A stretch of 57,848 bases of DNA from Bacteroidia bacterium. GTDB lineage: Bacteria > Bacteroidota > Bacteroidia > Bacteroidales > CAJPTX01. The notes beneath the pieces are model-generated. The model ran no database searches, was not told the origin of the DNA, and saw nothing but the letters and a program-made list of their open reading frames with translations. Position 1 is the first letter of the stretch. Every line of letters starts with the position of its first letter. A program made the position numbers and the translations under genes. The stretch lies in contig PDTX01000011.1 in NCBI GenBank assembly GCA_002749065.1, forward strand, positions 1 to 57,848, given 5' to 3'. This document shows positions 1 through 16,595 of this stretch, one piece after another.

Positions 1-390
1 GAGTTCCAAGGCTGGGCCAAGGAGAAAACGGCGACCGCGCCGGACTTCGACAAGGACACGCCGGTGAGCGCGAGCCTGACGGTGTACGCCGTGTGGAAGG
101 CTACGGCGGGTGGCAATCCGCCGCCGCCCGCACCCGGCCACTTCCGCGTCACCTTCGATGCCAACGAGGGTACGGGCGGCCCGACCTACGTGGACGTAGA
201 GGAGAATAAGCCGCTGGGTACGACGTTCCCGAGCGAGAAGCCCGAGCGCGCTGGCCACGAGTTCCAAGGCTGGGCCAAGGAGAAAACGGCGACCGCGCCG
301 GACTTCGACAAGGATACGCCGGTGAGCGCGAGCCTGACGGTGTACGCGGTGTGGAAGGCTACGGCGGGGAGCAACCCGCCGCCGCCCGCA
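1..390 (+). repeat. Direct DNA repeat, two copies 258 bp apart
   Basis: Positions 1-132 recur at 259-390. I count two mismatches over the first 110 bases (57/315 and 90/348) and five over 132. The 258-base period equals 86 codons, one InlB-type repeat plus linker. The array probably continues left of the window. Confidence 0.9.
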
Positions 391-891
391 ACGACGTACA
401 CGGTGACCTTCGAGCTGGACGGCGGCACGCTGGGCAACGAGAGCGGGAGCTTCACCCGGCAGACGGCGCAGGATGGGACTATCGAGGACCCCGGTACGCC
501 GACCAAGGACGGGCATGTGTTCAAGGGCTGGTTCATAAACGATGAGAGGTTCGAGTTCGGCATCACGAAGTTGACGTCCGACATCACGCTGATGGCCAAG
601 TGGACGATTGCGGGTGGCACCAAGCCGCAAATCGAGGGCAAGCTGATTGACCCCTCGCCAGTGGATACGCCCGCGCAGCCGGTGCTGACGGTGTCCCCGA
701 ACCCGGCGGCCGACCTCATCGTGGTCGAGGGCCTGAGCGAGCGCGCCACGGTGATGCTCTACAACCTGGAGGGCAAGCTGGTGTACGCTGGCGAGCTGGC
801 CCCGGCTGGCCGACTGGATGTGCGCAATCTGCAGCCGGGTACCTACCTGCTGAAGGTCAAGGGTCAGGTGCTGCGCTTCGTCAAGAAGTAG
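1..891 (+). CDS. Secreted InlB-repeat protein with T9SS sorting domain (5' end missing)
   Basis: The reading frame is open from the first base, so only the last 296 residues are visible. They hold InlB B-type (Listeria-Bacteroides, Flg_new) repeats, seen as VTFDANEG...GHEFQGWA...LTVYAVWK, separated by short Gly/Asn/Pro-rich linkers, with a third more divergent repeat at about residues 130-200. The last 75 residues form a type-A T9SS C-terminal domain: PNPAADLIVVEGL, then VMLYNLEGKLVY, then LQPGTYLLKVKGQ and a basic end (FVKK). In this family the domain directs passage through the type IX system and is removed at the cell surface. A surface-attached or released adhesin-like role is inferred; no catalytic domain is visible. 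A strong terminator follows. Confidence 0.85.
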   Translation, partial: EFQGWAKEKTATAPDFDKDTPVSASLTVYAVWKATAGGNPPPPAPGHFRVTFDANEGTGGPTYVDVEENKPLGTTFPSEKPERAGHEFQGWAKEKTATAPDFDKDTPVSASLTVYAVWKATAGSNPPPPATTYTVTFELDGGTLGNESGSFTRQTAQDGTIEDPGTPTKDGHVFKGWFINDERFEFGITKLTSDITLMAKWTIAGGTKPQIEGKLIDPSPVDTPAQPVLTVSPNPAADLIVVEGLSERATVMLYNLEGKLVYAGELAPAGRLDVRNLQPGTYLLKVKGQVLRFVKK

Positions 892-920
892 CGTAGCAGT
901 CTGGTAAAAAGACGAATAGG

Positions 921-952
921 AATGGGCGACCTCTCGGGGTCGCCCATTTTTT
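921..952 (+). terminator. Rho-independent terminator of the InlB-repeat gene
   Basis: An 11-bp perfect stem (921-931 with 938-948) encloses a 6-base loop and runs directly into a T tract at 947-952. It lies 30 bases after the stop codon. Confidence 0.9.
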
Positions 953-1110
953 ATGGCGATTATTTTCTGATGATGGTGCGCTCCCCGCCGTAAAACCTGA
1001 GCAGAGGGGCAGAAGCGAAACTGGGGGCTAGCCCCCAATATTGCTACGATATTGATGCCACCCGGCCACGCTCCCCCACCGGTGGCCCGCCCCCATTCCA
1101 CGGCATTTGC

Positions 1111-1118
1111 TAACTTCG
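1111..1118 (+). promoter_or_regulatory. Candidate -7 box upstream of dxs
   Basis: TAACTTCG fits the Bacteroidetes -7 consensus TAnnTTTG with one change, the TTCG form seen at several other genes here. It lies 45 bases before the dxs ATG. No clear -33 TTTG is visible at the usual spacing. Confidence 0.5.
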
Positions 1119-1163
1119 CGCACCCGCCCCGCCGACTGCATACCATAGGACCCGCAAGGAAAG

Positions 1164-3071
1164 ATGACCATTAGCACGCCCCCGGAATACACGCTCCTGA
1201 ACCAGCTGGACAGCCTGGCCGACCTGCAGCACCTCAGCAAGGAGGACCTCCCCCGGCTCGCCCGGGAGCTACGGGGCTTCATCCTCGAGTCCGTGGCCTC
1301 CAACCCCGGCCACCTCGGGGCCAGCCTCGGGGTGGTGGAGCTGACCATCGCCCTGCTCTACACCTACAACCCGCCCCAGGACCAAATCGTGTGGGACGTG
1401 GGGCACCAGGCCTACGGCTACAAAATCCTCACGGGGCGGCGCGATGCCTTCAGCACCAACCGCCAGCTCGGCGGCATCTGCGGCTTCCCCCACCGGGCCG
1501 AGAGCCCCTACGACGCCTTCGGCACGGGGCACAGCTCCACGAGCATATCGGCCGCGGTCGGCATGGCCTCCGCCTTCAAGCTCATGGGCAGCCGGGCCCG
1601 CACGGTGGCCGTCATCGGCGACGGCGCGCTCACCGGCGGCATGGCCTTCGAGGCGCTCAACAACGGGGGGACCAGCCGCTCCGACATCCTGGTGGTCCTC
1701 AACGACAACGACATGTCCATCGACCCCAACGTGGGCGCCCTGCAGCAGTACCTGCTCGACATCACCACCTCCCCGAGCTACAACCGCGTGAAGGATGCCG
1801 TGTGGAACATCCTGGGCAAGGTGGGCACCAGCCGCCACGAGATGCGCCAGCGGGCCGCGGCCATCAACCAGGCCATCAAGGGCATGCTCATGAACGGGAG
1901 CAACCTCTTCGAGGCCCTGGGCTTCCGCTACTTCGGGCCCATAGACGGGCACGACCTCTTCCACCTCACCGACGTGCTGCGCGACCTACGGGGCATACCC
2001 GGCCCCAAGCTCCTGCACTGCCGCACCAAGAAGGGCAAGGGCTACGCGCCCGCCGAGGTCAACCAGACCGTGTGGCACGCGCCGGGGCGCTTCGACGTGC
2101 AGACCGGCGAGCGGGCCAAGGAGGCCAGCGGCCAGCCCATGAAGTACCAGGACGTGTTCGGCCACCACCTGCTGGAGCTGGCCCGGGCGGACGAGCGCAT
2201 CGTCGGCATCACCGCCGCCATGCCCTCCGGCACCTCGCTCGGCATCATGATGCGGGAGCTACCCCAGCGCAGCTTCGACGTGGGCATCGCGGAGCAGCAC
2301 GCCGTCACCTTCGCGGCCGGGATGGCCACCGAGGGCTTCATCCCCGTGGTGGCCATCTACTCCACCTTCCTGCAGCGGGCCTACGACCAGATAATCCACG
2401 ATGTCGCCCTGCAGAACCTCCACGTGGTCTTCTGCCTCGACCGGGCCGGCATCGTGGGCGACGACGGGGCAACCCACCACGGGGTCTTCGACCTGGCCTA
2501 CCTCCGGCCCATACCCAACACCACCATCTGCGCACCCTCCGACGAGCGCGAGCTGCGGGCCATGATGCGCATCGCCACGCAGGGCTGCGGCCCGTGGTTC
2601 ATACGCTACCCCCGGGGGCACGGGGTGGATGCCCAGGGCGACACGCCCCGGCAAGCCGTTGAAATCGGCCGGGGGTACACCCTCCGGCAGGGGGAGCAAG
2701 TGGCCATCCTCACCCTGGGCACCAGCCGCCGGAACGCCGAGCTGGCCCTAGAGCTACTCACCGACGAGGGCCTCACCCCCTCCCTCTACGACTTCCGATT
2801 CCTCAAGCCCCTGGACCACCGGCTGCTGGAGGAGGCCGCCCGAACCCACCGCCACCTCATCACCGTGGAGGACGGGGCCATCATGGGGGGCTTCGCCTCC
2901 GCCGTCAACGACGCGCTCATGGGCATGGGGCTGGAGCATCCCCCCCGGGTCACGAACCTCGGCGTGGGCGACGGCTTTGTACCCCACGGGAGCGTGGCGC
3001 AGCTGCACGAGCTCTGCGGCTACTCGCCCGAGGGCATAGCGCGGGCCGTCCGAAGGGCATTCCGGCAGTAG
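1164..3071 (+). CDS. dxs: 1-deoxy-D-xylulose-5-phosphate synthase
   Basis: Condenses pyruvate and glyceraldehyde 3-phosphate into DXP, the first step of the MEP isoprenoid pathway, using thiamine diphosphate in the cytoplasm. At 635 residues it has family length. The TPP-binding motif GDGALTGGMAFEALNN starts near residue 152, and the transketolase pyrimidine-binding segment with GIAEQHAVTFAAGMA lies near residue 373. The N-terminal SNPGHLGASLGVVELTIAL and HQAYGYKILTGR segments are typical. The ATG at 1164 follows an AAGGAAAG Shine-Dalgarno-like stretch. The gene is monocistronic and converges on asd. A later MEP enzyme, ispG, is encoded on the opposite strand within 5 kb. Confidence 0.97.
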   Translation: MTISTPPEYTLLNQLDSLADLQHLSKEDLPRLARELRGFILESVASNPGHLGASLGVVELTIALLYTYNPPQDQIVWDVGHQAYGYKILTGRRDAFSTNRQLGGICGFPHRAESPYDAFGTGHSSTSISAAVGMASAFKLMGSRARTVAVIGDGALTGGMAFEALNNGGTSRSDILVVLNDNDMSIDPNVGALQQYLLDITTSPSYNRVKDAVWNILGKVGTSRHEMRQRAAAINQAIKGMLMNGSNLFEALGFRYFGPIDGHDLFHLTDVLRDLRGIPGPKLLHCRTKKGKGYAPAEVNQTVWHAPGRFDVQTGERAKEASGQPMKYQDVFGHHLLELARADERIVGITAAMPSGTSLGIMMRELPQRSFDVGIAEQHAVTFAAGMATEGFIPVVAIYSTFLQRAYDQIIHDVALQNLHVVFCLDRAGIVGDDGATHHGVFDLAYLRPIPNTTICAPSDERELRAMMRIATQGCGPWFIRYPRGHGVDAQGDTPRQAVEIGRGYTLRQGEQVAILTLGTSRRNAELALELLTDEGLTPSLYDFRFLKPLDHRLLEEAARTHRHLITVEDGAIMGGFASAVNDALMGMGLEHPPRVTNLGVGDGFVPHGSVAQLHELCGYSPEGIARAVRRAFRQ

Positions 3072-3152
3072 AAACGTGCGGAGGTAAGAGTCGATACAAC
3101 AGCACCCCGCTCTACACGTATTGCCGCCCGCGGGTACTCCCGCTGCCAGCCC

Positions 3153-4178
3153 CTAAAGCACCCCCCTATCCAGCAGCAGCTCCACTATCTGCACCGCGTT
3201 GGTCGCCGCCCCCTTGCGGATGTTGTCCGCCACCACCCATAGGTTGATGCCCACGCCCGGGTAGGCGAGGTCCTCACGGATACGCCCGACGAACACCTCG
3301 TCCCGACCGAAGGCGTAGTAGGGCATGGGGTACTCCCGCGCCGCCGGGTTGTCCTGCAGCACCAGCCCCGGCTGGGCGGACAGCAGCTCCCGCACCCGCG
3401 AGGGGCTACACGGCGACTTGCACACGATGGACACCGCCTCGCTGTGCCCCCCCTTCACCGGCACGCGCACCGCCGTGGCCGACACCATCATCCCGGGGGC
3501 ATCCAGTATCTTGCGGGTCTCGTTCACCAGCTTCATCTCCTCCTTGGTGTAGCCGTTGTCCAGAAAATCGTCGCACTGCGGCACCACGTTCTGGTCGATG
3601 CGGTAGGCGTAGGCCGCGGCCAGCTCCAGCTCGCGCCCCTCCCGCTCGCACTCCAGCTGGCGGATGCCCTTCAGGCCCGAGCCCGTCACCGACTGGTAGG
3701 TGCTCACGTGCATGTGCGATATGCCCACCGCCCGCTCAATGGGGGCTATGGCCAGCATCAGCTGGATGGTGCTGCAGTTCGGGTTGGCGATGATGTAGTC
3801 GTCCCGGCCCACCGCATCGGGGTTCACCTCCGGCACAACCAGCGGGATGTTGGGCTCCATGCGCCATGCGGAGGAGTTGTCCACCACGCGCGTGCCCGCC
3901 TCGGCGAAGCGGGGCGCCCACTCCTTGGACACCGCGCCCCCCGCGGAGAAGAGCGCCACATCGGCCCGCCAGGCCACCGCCTCGGAGAGGCTACCCACCC
4001 GATGCTCGCGCCCGCCAAACATGAGCCGCTTCCCCACCGACCGCTCCGACGCGGCCGGAAAGAACTCACAATCGCCGAAGCCACGCTCCTCCAGAAGCTG
4101 AATCATCGACTCGCCCACCACGCCGGTCGCACCGACAAGGGCTATACGTATCTGCTGCTTACCCATATCATTTCGCAT
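3153..4178 (-). CDS. asd: Aspartate-semialdehyde dehydrogenase
   Basis: Reduces aspartyl phosphate to aspartate semialdehyde with NADPH, the branch point to lysine/diaminopimelate, threonine and methionine. The 341 residues begin with a Rossmann motif (IALVGATGVVGESMIQLLEER). The catalytic cysteine sits in NPNCSTIQ (about C135), and the substrate-binding segment is VKGGHSEAVSIV. A second ATG four codons in (4166) would give the short N-terminus more usual in the family, so the start is uncertain by 12 bases. It is last in the apparent ispG-asnA-asd operon, 44 bases after asnA, and converges on dxs. Confidence 0.96.
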   Translation of the reverse strand: MRNDMGKQQIRIALVGATGVVGESMIQLLEERGFGDCEFFPAASERSVGKRLMFGGREHRVGSLSEAVAWRADVALFSAGGAVSKEWAPRFAEAGTRVVDNSSAWRMEPNIPLVVPEVNPDAVGRDDYIIANPNCSTIQLMLAIAPIERAVGISHMHVSTYQSVTGSGLKGIRQLECEREGRELELAAAYAYRIDQNVVPQCDDFLDNGYTKEEMKLVNETRKILDAPGMMVSATAVRVPVKGGHSEAVSIVCKSPCSPSRVRELLSAQPGLVLQDNPAAREYPMPYYAFGRDEVFVGRIREDLAYPGVGINLWVVADNIRKGAATNAVQIVELLLDRGVL

Positions 4179-4222
4179 CTTTAATAGTCCTGAACCCTCG
4201 AATACAAATGTGGCGATAAATG

Positions 4223-5266
4223 CTAAACTATCAGGGGTACGCCCGCCGCCCGGCAGCCGTCGAGCATGTCCTGCGGCCAGATGGAGGCCTGTATCTCCCC
4301 GATGTGGGCCTTCTTGAGGAATATCATGCAGAGGCGCGACTGGCCTATCCCCCCGCCGATGGAGAGCGGGAGCTTCCCCCCCAGCAGCAGCTGGTGGTAG
4401 TAGAGGTCCTGGCGGTCCTCCTTGCCCTGGGCCGCGAGCTGGTAGAGCAGGGCCTCACGGTTCACCCGTATGCCCATGGAGGAGATCTCCACGGCGCAGC
4501 CGAGGGTCTCGTGCCATATGAGGATGTCGCCGTTGAGGCCCGCGAGGCCCGTTTCGGGGTCCACGGTCGACCAATCGTCGTAGTCGGGCGCGCGGTTGTC
4601 GTGCGGCTTGCCGTCGCCCAGTGGCCCGCCGATGCCGATGATGAACACCGCGCCGTACTCCCGGCATATGGCCTCCTCCCGCTCCTTGGGGCTGAGGTCG
4701 GGGTACTTGGCCCGCAGCTCCTCCGAGTGGATGAAGTGTATCCGCTCGGGCAGGAAGGGGCGCAGCTGCGGGAACTGCTCGCAGATGAGGAATTCGGTCC
4801 GCAGCAGGGCGTAGTAGATGTTCTTGACCGTCTTCTTGAGGTAGGCGATGCTGCGCTCCTCCTCGCCGATTACGCGCTCCCAGTCCCACTGGTCCACGTA
4901 GAGCGAGTGGAGGTTGTCGAGCTCCTCGTCGGCCCGAATCGCGTTCATGTCCGTGTAGATGCCGTAGCCCTGGGGCGTGCTCAGCTGGGCCAGGTTCATC
5001 CGCTTCCACTTCGCGAGCGAGTGCACCACCTCCGCCCGGGCCTCCTCCATGTCGCGGATGGGGAAGGTCACGGGGCGCTCCACGCCGTTGAGGTCATCGT
5101 TCAGCCCCAGGCCCCGCTGCACGAAGAGCGGGCCGGTCACCCGCCGTAGGTGTAGCCCGGTGGCCAGGTTGGCCTGGAAAAAATCCTTCAGCAGCTTGAT
5201 GGCCTGCTCGGTCTCGTACAGCCCCAGGAGGCTCTTGTAGTTCGCCGGTATGGTGTACTTACTCAT
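4223..5266 (-). CDS. asnA: Aspartate-ammonia ligase (ammonia-dependent asparagine synthetase)
   Basis: Makes asparagine from aspartate, ammonia and ATP. It is the AsnA type, structurally related to class II aminoacyl-tRNA synthetases, not the glutamine-dependent AsnB. Recognisable segments are LRRVTGPLFVQRGLGLNDDL near the N-terminus, VERPVTFPI, the central GIYTDMNAIRADE and SLYVDQWDWE, and the C-terminal LSIGGGIGQSRLCM motif 3. The start chosen is the ATG giving MSKYTIPANYKSLL (347 residues), which fits family length; an in-frame ATG seven codons upstream (5287) is possible. It sits 57 bases after ispG and 44 before asd, consistent with one operon. Confidence 0.95.
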   Translation of the reverse strand: MSKYTIPANYKSLLGLYETEQAIKLLKDFFQANLATGLHLRRVTGPLFVQRGLGLNDDLNGVERPVTFPIRDMEEARAEVVHSLAKWKRMNLAQLSTPQGYGIYTDMNAIRADEELDNLHSLYVDQWDWERVIGEEERSIAYLKKTVKNIYYALLRTEFLICEQFPQLRPFLPERIHFIHSEELRAKYPDLSPKEREEAICREYGAVFIIGIGGPLGDGKPHDNRAPDYDDWSTVDPETGLAGLNGDILIWHETLGCAVEISSMGIRVNREALLYQLAAQGKEDRQDLYYHQLLLGGKLPLSIGGGIGQSRLCMIFLKKAHIGEIQASIWPQDMLDGCRAAGVPLIV

Positions 5267-5323
5267 GCGGTCGTATCGCTTTATCAATCCAAACTAGGCA
5301 CGAAGGTATCGATTATTCTCCAA

Positions 5324-7180
5324 CTATCGCCACTGGCCGTCGCGTCGCAGGAGCTCCTCGAGCGCGGCGATGGCCCCCTCGGCCGGGATGTCGCGCGCCA
5401 CCAGCTCCTGGCCCCGGTAGAGCGATACGCGCCCCGGCCCGGCCCCCACGTAGCCGTAGTCGGCATCGGCCATCTCGCCCGGGCCGTTGACGATGCAGCC
5501 CATCACGCCGATTTTCAGGTGCCGCAGGTGGCCGAAGTGGTCACGGACGGCCCGGAGGGTCGCAGGGAGGTCGAAGAGCGTGCGCCCGCACGAGGGGCAG
5601 GCCACGAACTCAGCCCTCGACCGCCGCAGCTCGCAGGCCTGGAGGATGCCGAGGCCCAGCGACTGCCCATCATCGTTCGGCGTGTAGCGCATGGCCAGGC
5701 CCGCGGCCAGACGGTCCAGCAGGATTGCCCCGGCCTGAATGGCGCAGTCGATGCGCGCCTGCTCGGGCGACACGCCCTCTCCGCCCGCCGACGCGAAGGG
5801 CTCAACGAGCACCGTCAGCTGCGGGTTGCGCCGCCAGAGGCTCGAGAGGGTGTAGCGCAGGAGGCCAATCCGCAGGGCGGTTTCGGCCAGCACGAGGATG
5901 GTACGAGCATCGCGCCTGGCCAGCTCCTCCTCCCGCTCCAGCGCCGCCATCGGGCTGAGGCGCAGCAGCTCCCACGAGCCGTCCAGCGCACGGTAGGTAT
6001 CCGGGCCGGAGGCCTTCCCGAAGTGCCCCTTGAGCTGCGCGGGGAGGTCGCGGGTCTTCGCCCCCTGGGGGATGAGGACGAGGTCCGGGGTGGTCTCATC
6101 GCGTATGGGTTCGCCCTCGCCCGCTGCGGCAAAGCCGGTCAGGGTCAGAATCTCCGGGATGCTCCATTTCCGCCCGTGGCTGAAGTCCATCAGCAGCAGA
6201 CCCGGCGGACAGGTCGCCAGCGGCTCGAGGCGCGCAGAGGCACGGGGCGAGGGGTGGAAGGGGTCGTAGGGGGGAGCTATCGGTGTCGGCACGTGCACAT
6301 TGGCCAGCCGCTCCACCGTGCTGATGATTTGGCGGCAGACGGGCAGCTCGGCCACCGGGGCTTCGCTCAGCGATACCCGCACCGTGTCGCCTATCCCGTC
6401 GGCCAGCAGGGAGCCAATGCCTATGGCCGACTTGATGCGCCCGTCCTGGCCAGCACCGGCCTCGGTCACACCCAGGTGTATGGGGTAGTTCCAGCTCCGC
6501 GCGGCGAGCTCACGTGCCAGCAGGCGGTTGGCCCCCACCATCATGGGCACCGTGCTGGCCTTCAGGGAGAGGACCAGCGCGTGGAAGTCGTTCCGACGGC
6601 AGATTTCCACCAGCTCCAGCAGGGACTGCACCATCCCCTCCGCCCCCGCACCGTAGCGCTCCACCACCCTCGCCGCGAGCGACCCGTGGTTCACCCCCAG
6701 GCGGATGGCCACGCCCCCCTCCCGGCAGACCTCCAGCAGGGGACGTAGGCGCGCCTCGATATCGGCCAGGGCCCCGGCGTAGTCCTCCTCGCTCTCCACC
6801 GCCTTCGCGCTGGCGTAGTTCCCCGGGTTGATGCGCACCTTCTCCACGTGCCGAGCCGCCTCCAGCGAGGCCTCCGGGCTGTAGTGGATGTCCGCTATGA
6901 TGGGCGTGCTGCAGCCCCCCTCGCGGAGCTGCGCCCGCACCGTGGCCAGGGCCCGCGCATCCTCCACCCCCGGGGCGGTGATGCGCACCATGTCGCAACC
7001 GCCCTCCACCAGGGCCAGGACCTCGGCCAGCGAGGCCTCCACGTCCCGACCCCGGGTCGTGGTCATGCTCTGGACGGCGATGGGCGCATTGCCCCCGACC
7101 ACCACCCCGCCGAGCCGCACCGGCAGCGTTACCCGGCGTACGCGCCTGTACAAATCACCGCAGTAGTTCCTATCCGCCAT
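5324..7180 (-). CDS. ispG: 4-hydroxy-3-methylbut-2-enyl diphosphate synthase, long form
   Basis: Reductively converts MEcPP to HMBPP, the penultimate MEP step, with a [4Fe-4S] cluster. At 618 residues it is the three-domain form seen in Bacteroidetes, Chlamydia and plants, carrying a large insert between the TIM barrel (about residues 1-280) and the cluster domain; bacterial short forms have about 370-400. Cluster ligands are visible as C528 and C531 (CPSCGRT) and C562 (CIVNGPGE), and the last motif also holds the fourth-ligand glutamate. The N-terminal VRRVTLPVRLGGVVVGG and AVQSMTTT segments are typical. It heads the ispG-asnA-asd operon, with a TAnnTTCG box 23 bases upstream of the ATG. Confidence 0.97.
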   Translation of the reverse strand: MADRNYCGDLYRRVRRVTLPVRLGGVVVGGNAPIAVQSMTTTRGRDVEASLAEVLALVEGGCDMVRITAPGVEDARALATVRAQLREGGCSTPIIADIHYSPEASLEAARHVEKVRINPGNYASAKAVESEEDYAGALADIEARLRPLLEVCREGGVAIRLGVNHGSLAARVVERYGAGAEGMVQSLLELVEICRRNDFHALVLSLKASTVPMMVGANRLLARELAARSWNYPIHLGVTEAGAGQDGRIKSAIGIGSLLADGIGDTVRVSLSEAPVAELPVCRQIISTVERLANVHVPTPIAPPYDPFHPSPRASARLEPLATCPPGLLLMDFSHGRKWSIPEILTLTGFAAAGEGEPIRDETTPDLVLIPQGAKTRDLPAQLKGHFGKASGPDTYRALDGSWELLRLSPMAALEREEELARRDARTILVLAETALRIGLLRYTLSSLWRRNPQLTVLVEPFASAGGEGVSPEQARIDCAIQAGAILLDRLAAGLAMRYTPNDDGQSLGLGILQACELRRSRAEFVACPSCGRTLFDLPATLRAVRDHFGHLRHLKIGVMGCIVNGPGEMADADYGYVGAGPGRVSLYRGQELVARDIPAEGAIAALEELLRRDGQWR

Positions 7181-7202
7181 AATCCCTTATTATTACGCAG
7201 CG

Positions 7203-7210
7203 CGAAGATA
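7203..7210 (-). promoter_or_regulatory. Candidate -7 box of ispG operon
   Basis: On the minus strand this reads TATCTTCG, a TAnnTTCG-type -7 box 23 bases upstream of the ispG start. No -33 element was convincing. Confidence 0.5.
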
Positions 7211-7249
7211 GACCGAATGCGCGAAAATCGGGGCGAACTCGCGCAAACG

Positions 7250-7276
7250 AATGAGGGGGGCTTCGCCCCCCTCATT
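7250..7276 (-). terminator. Terminator-like hairpin after rpoC
   Basis: A perfect 12-bp stem (7250-7261 with 7265-7276) with a 3-base loop lies 20 bases after the rpoC stop. The trailing minus-strand sequence is only moderately T-rich (TTCGTTTG). It closes the ribosomal-protein/RNA-polymerase operon before the ispG promoter. Confidence 0.75.
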
Positions 7277-7296
7277 TACCTTCCCACCAGCGAAAG

Positions 7297-11589
<4,293 letters not shown>

Positions 11590-11624
11590 ACTTCTTCTTT
11601 CCTACTATTTACCTAGCTTACCCC

Positions 11625-15443
<3,819 letters not shown>

Positions 15444-15506
15444 GGGGCTAATACTTGTTGAACTTATAAGACCAAATCAGAGAATACTAACAAACGAAAG
15501 GAAGCA

Positions 15507-15530
15507 CTCACCCTAAATCCATAGGGTGAG
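15507..15530 (-). promoter_or_regulatory. Hairpin in the rplL-rpoB spacer (possible attenuator or processing site)
   Basis: A perfect 9-bp stem (15507-15515 with 15522-15530) with a 6-base loop lies in the 179-base spacer between rplL and rpoB. On the transcribed strand it is followed by TGCTTCCTTTCG, which is pyrimidine-rich but not a real T tract, so it looks leaky rather than a full terminator. In E. coli the same spacer holds an attenuator and an RNase III site; the equivalence is inference. Confidence 0.6.
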
Positions 15531-15622
15531 CGCAACCTATCTATTGCTTTGCGGCGTATGCGAGCCTAAAGACCGATACGCACGGGCAATGCGACCTACA
15601 GCGAGGCCGCTGCGCTTCGGTC

Positions 15623-15997
15623 CTACTTAAGCTCAATCTCTGCCCCTACTTCCTCGAATTGGCTCTTGATAGATTCGGCCTCCTCCTTCGAAACACCCTC
15701 CTTCAGCGGCTTTGGCGCGCCGTCCACCAGCTCCTTGGCCTCCTTCAGGCCAACGCCCATCAGCTCCTTCACCAGCTTCACCACCTGCAGCTTCGTGCCA
15801 CCGGCCGAGCTTAGGATGACATCAAAGGTCGACTTCTCCTCAGCTGCACCCTCGCCACCAGCCGCCGGAGCCGCCACGGCTACCGCCGCCGCCGCCGGCT
15901 CTATGCCATACTCCTCCTTGAGGATCTCAGCCAGCTCGTTCACTTCCTTCACCGAAAGGCTTACCAACTCTTCTGCAAATTTCTTCAGATCTGCCAT
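15623..15997 (-). CDS. rplL: 50S ribosomal protein L7/L12
   Basis: Stalk protein that recruits translation GTPases. It has 124 residues: an N-terminal dimerisation helix ([20 protein letters not shown]), an Ala/Gly-rich hinge at about residues 35-52, and the C-terminal factor-binding domain with the typical [20 protein letters not shown] segment. It follows rplJ by 48 bases, so the two stalk proteins are made together. In this family the stalk is a multimer of L7/L12 on L10. Confidence 0.99.
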   Translation of the reverse strand: MADLKKFAEELVSLSVKEVNELAEILKEEYGIEPAAAAVAVAAPAAGGEGAAEEKSTFDVILSSAGGTKLQVVKLVKELMGVGLKEAKELVDGAPKPLKEGVSKEEAESIKSQFEEVGAEIELK

Positions 15998-16045
15998 CGC
16001 TATATCAACTTTTTAACTTCTAAACCAAATCTAATGTACCTACTA

Positions 16046-16576
16046 CTACTTCTCCTCGCGCTCACCCAGCGCCTTCAGCAGGCCGGTCAGCGTCTGACCA
16101 CCCGACTGCAAGGCCGAAACAACATTCTTCGCCGGCGACTGTAGCAACGAAACCACATCCGCTATCAGCTCCTCACGGCTCTTCAGCGTCGCTAGCGTTT
16201 CCAGCTGGGCATCACCAACATAGAGACCCTCCTCAACATACGCCGCCTTCAGAACGGGCTTCTCGTGCGACTTGCGGAAATCCTTCACCAAACGGGCGGG
16301 CACATTGCCAACCTGAGTGAAAATCACCGCCGTCTCGCCCTTCAAAACCTCCACCAAATCATCGCACAACGACTCCCGGCCGCACTCCTGAATCGCACGC
16401 TTGAACAGCGTATTCTTCACAACGCGCAGCACCACGCCCGCATTGAAGCACGACCTACGCAAGTCCGACGTATCCGCCGCATTCAGCCCGCCCAGATCCA
16501 CCAAGTAGAAATGGGGGAACTCCTGCAGCTGCGCCGCCAAACTAGCTATTACCTGCGATTTCTCTTCCCTCGTCAT
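16046..16576 (-). CDS. rplJ: 50S ribosomal protein L10
   Basis: Anchors L7/L12 dimers to the large subunit. It has 176 residues. It opens with MTREEKSQVIASLAAQLQEF, followed by FYLVDLGGLNAADTSDLRRS and LRVVKNTLFKRAI, the usual rRNA-binding domain pattern. The C-terminal helix ends in ALGEREEK. It lies between rplA (19 bases upstream) and rplL (48 downstream). In many bacteria L10 represses its own mRNA through a leader; no such leader can be identified here, as the spacer from rplA is only 19 bases. Confidence 0.98.
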   Translation of the reverse strand: MTREEKSQVIASLAAQLQEFPHFYLVDLGGLNAADTSDLRRSCFNAGVVLRVVKNTLFKRAIQECGRESLCDDLVEVLKGETAVIFTQVGNVPARLVKDFRKSHEKPVLKAAYVEEGLYVGDAQLETLATLKSREELIADVVSLLQSPAKNVVSALQSGGQTLTGLLKALGEREEK

Positions 16577-16595
16577 ATCAAGCTCTCCTCGTTTA

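Noticed and set aside
5519..6748. 409-codon plus-strand frame opposite ispG
   Set aside because: Shadow of the confidently assigned ispG.
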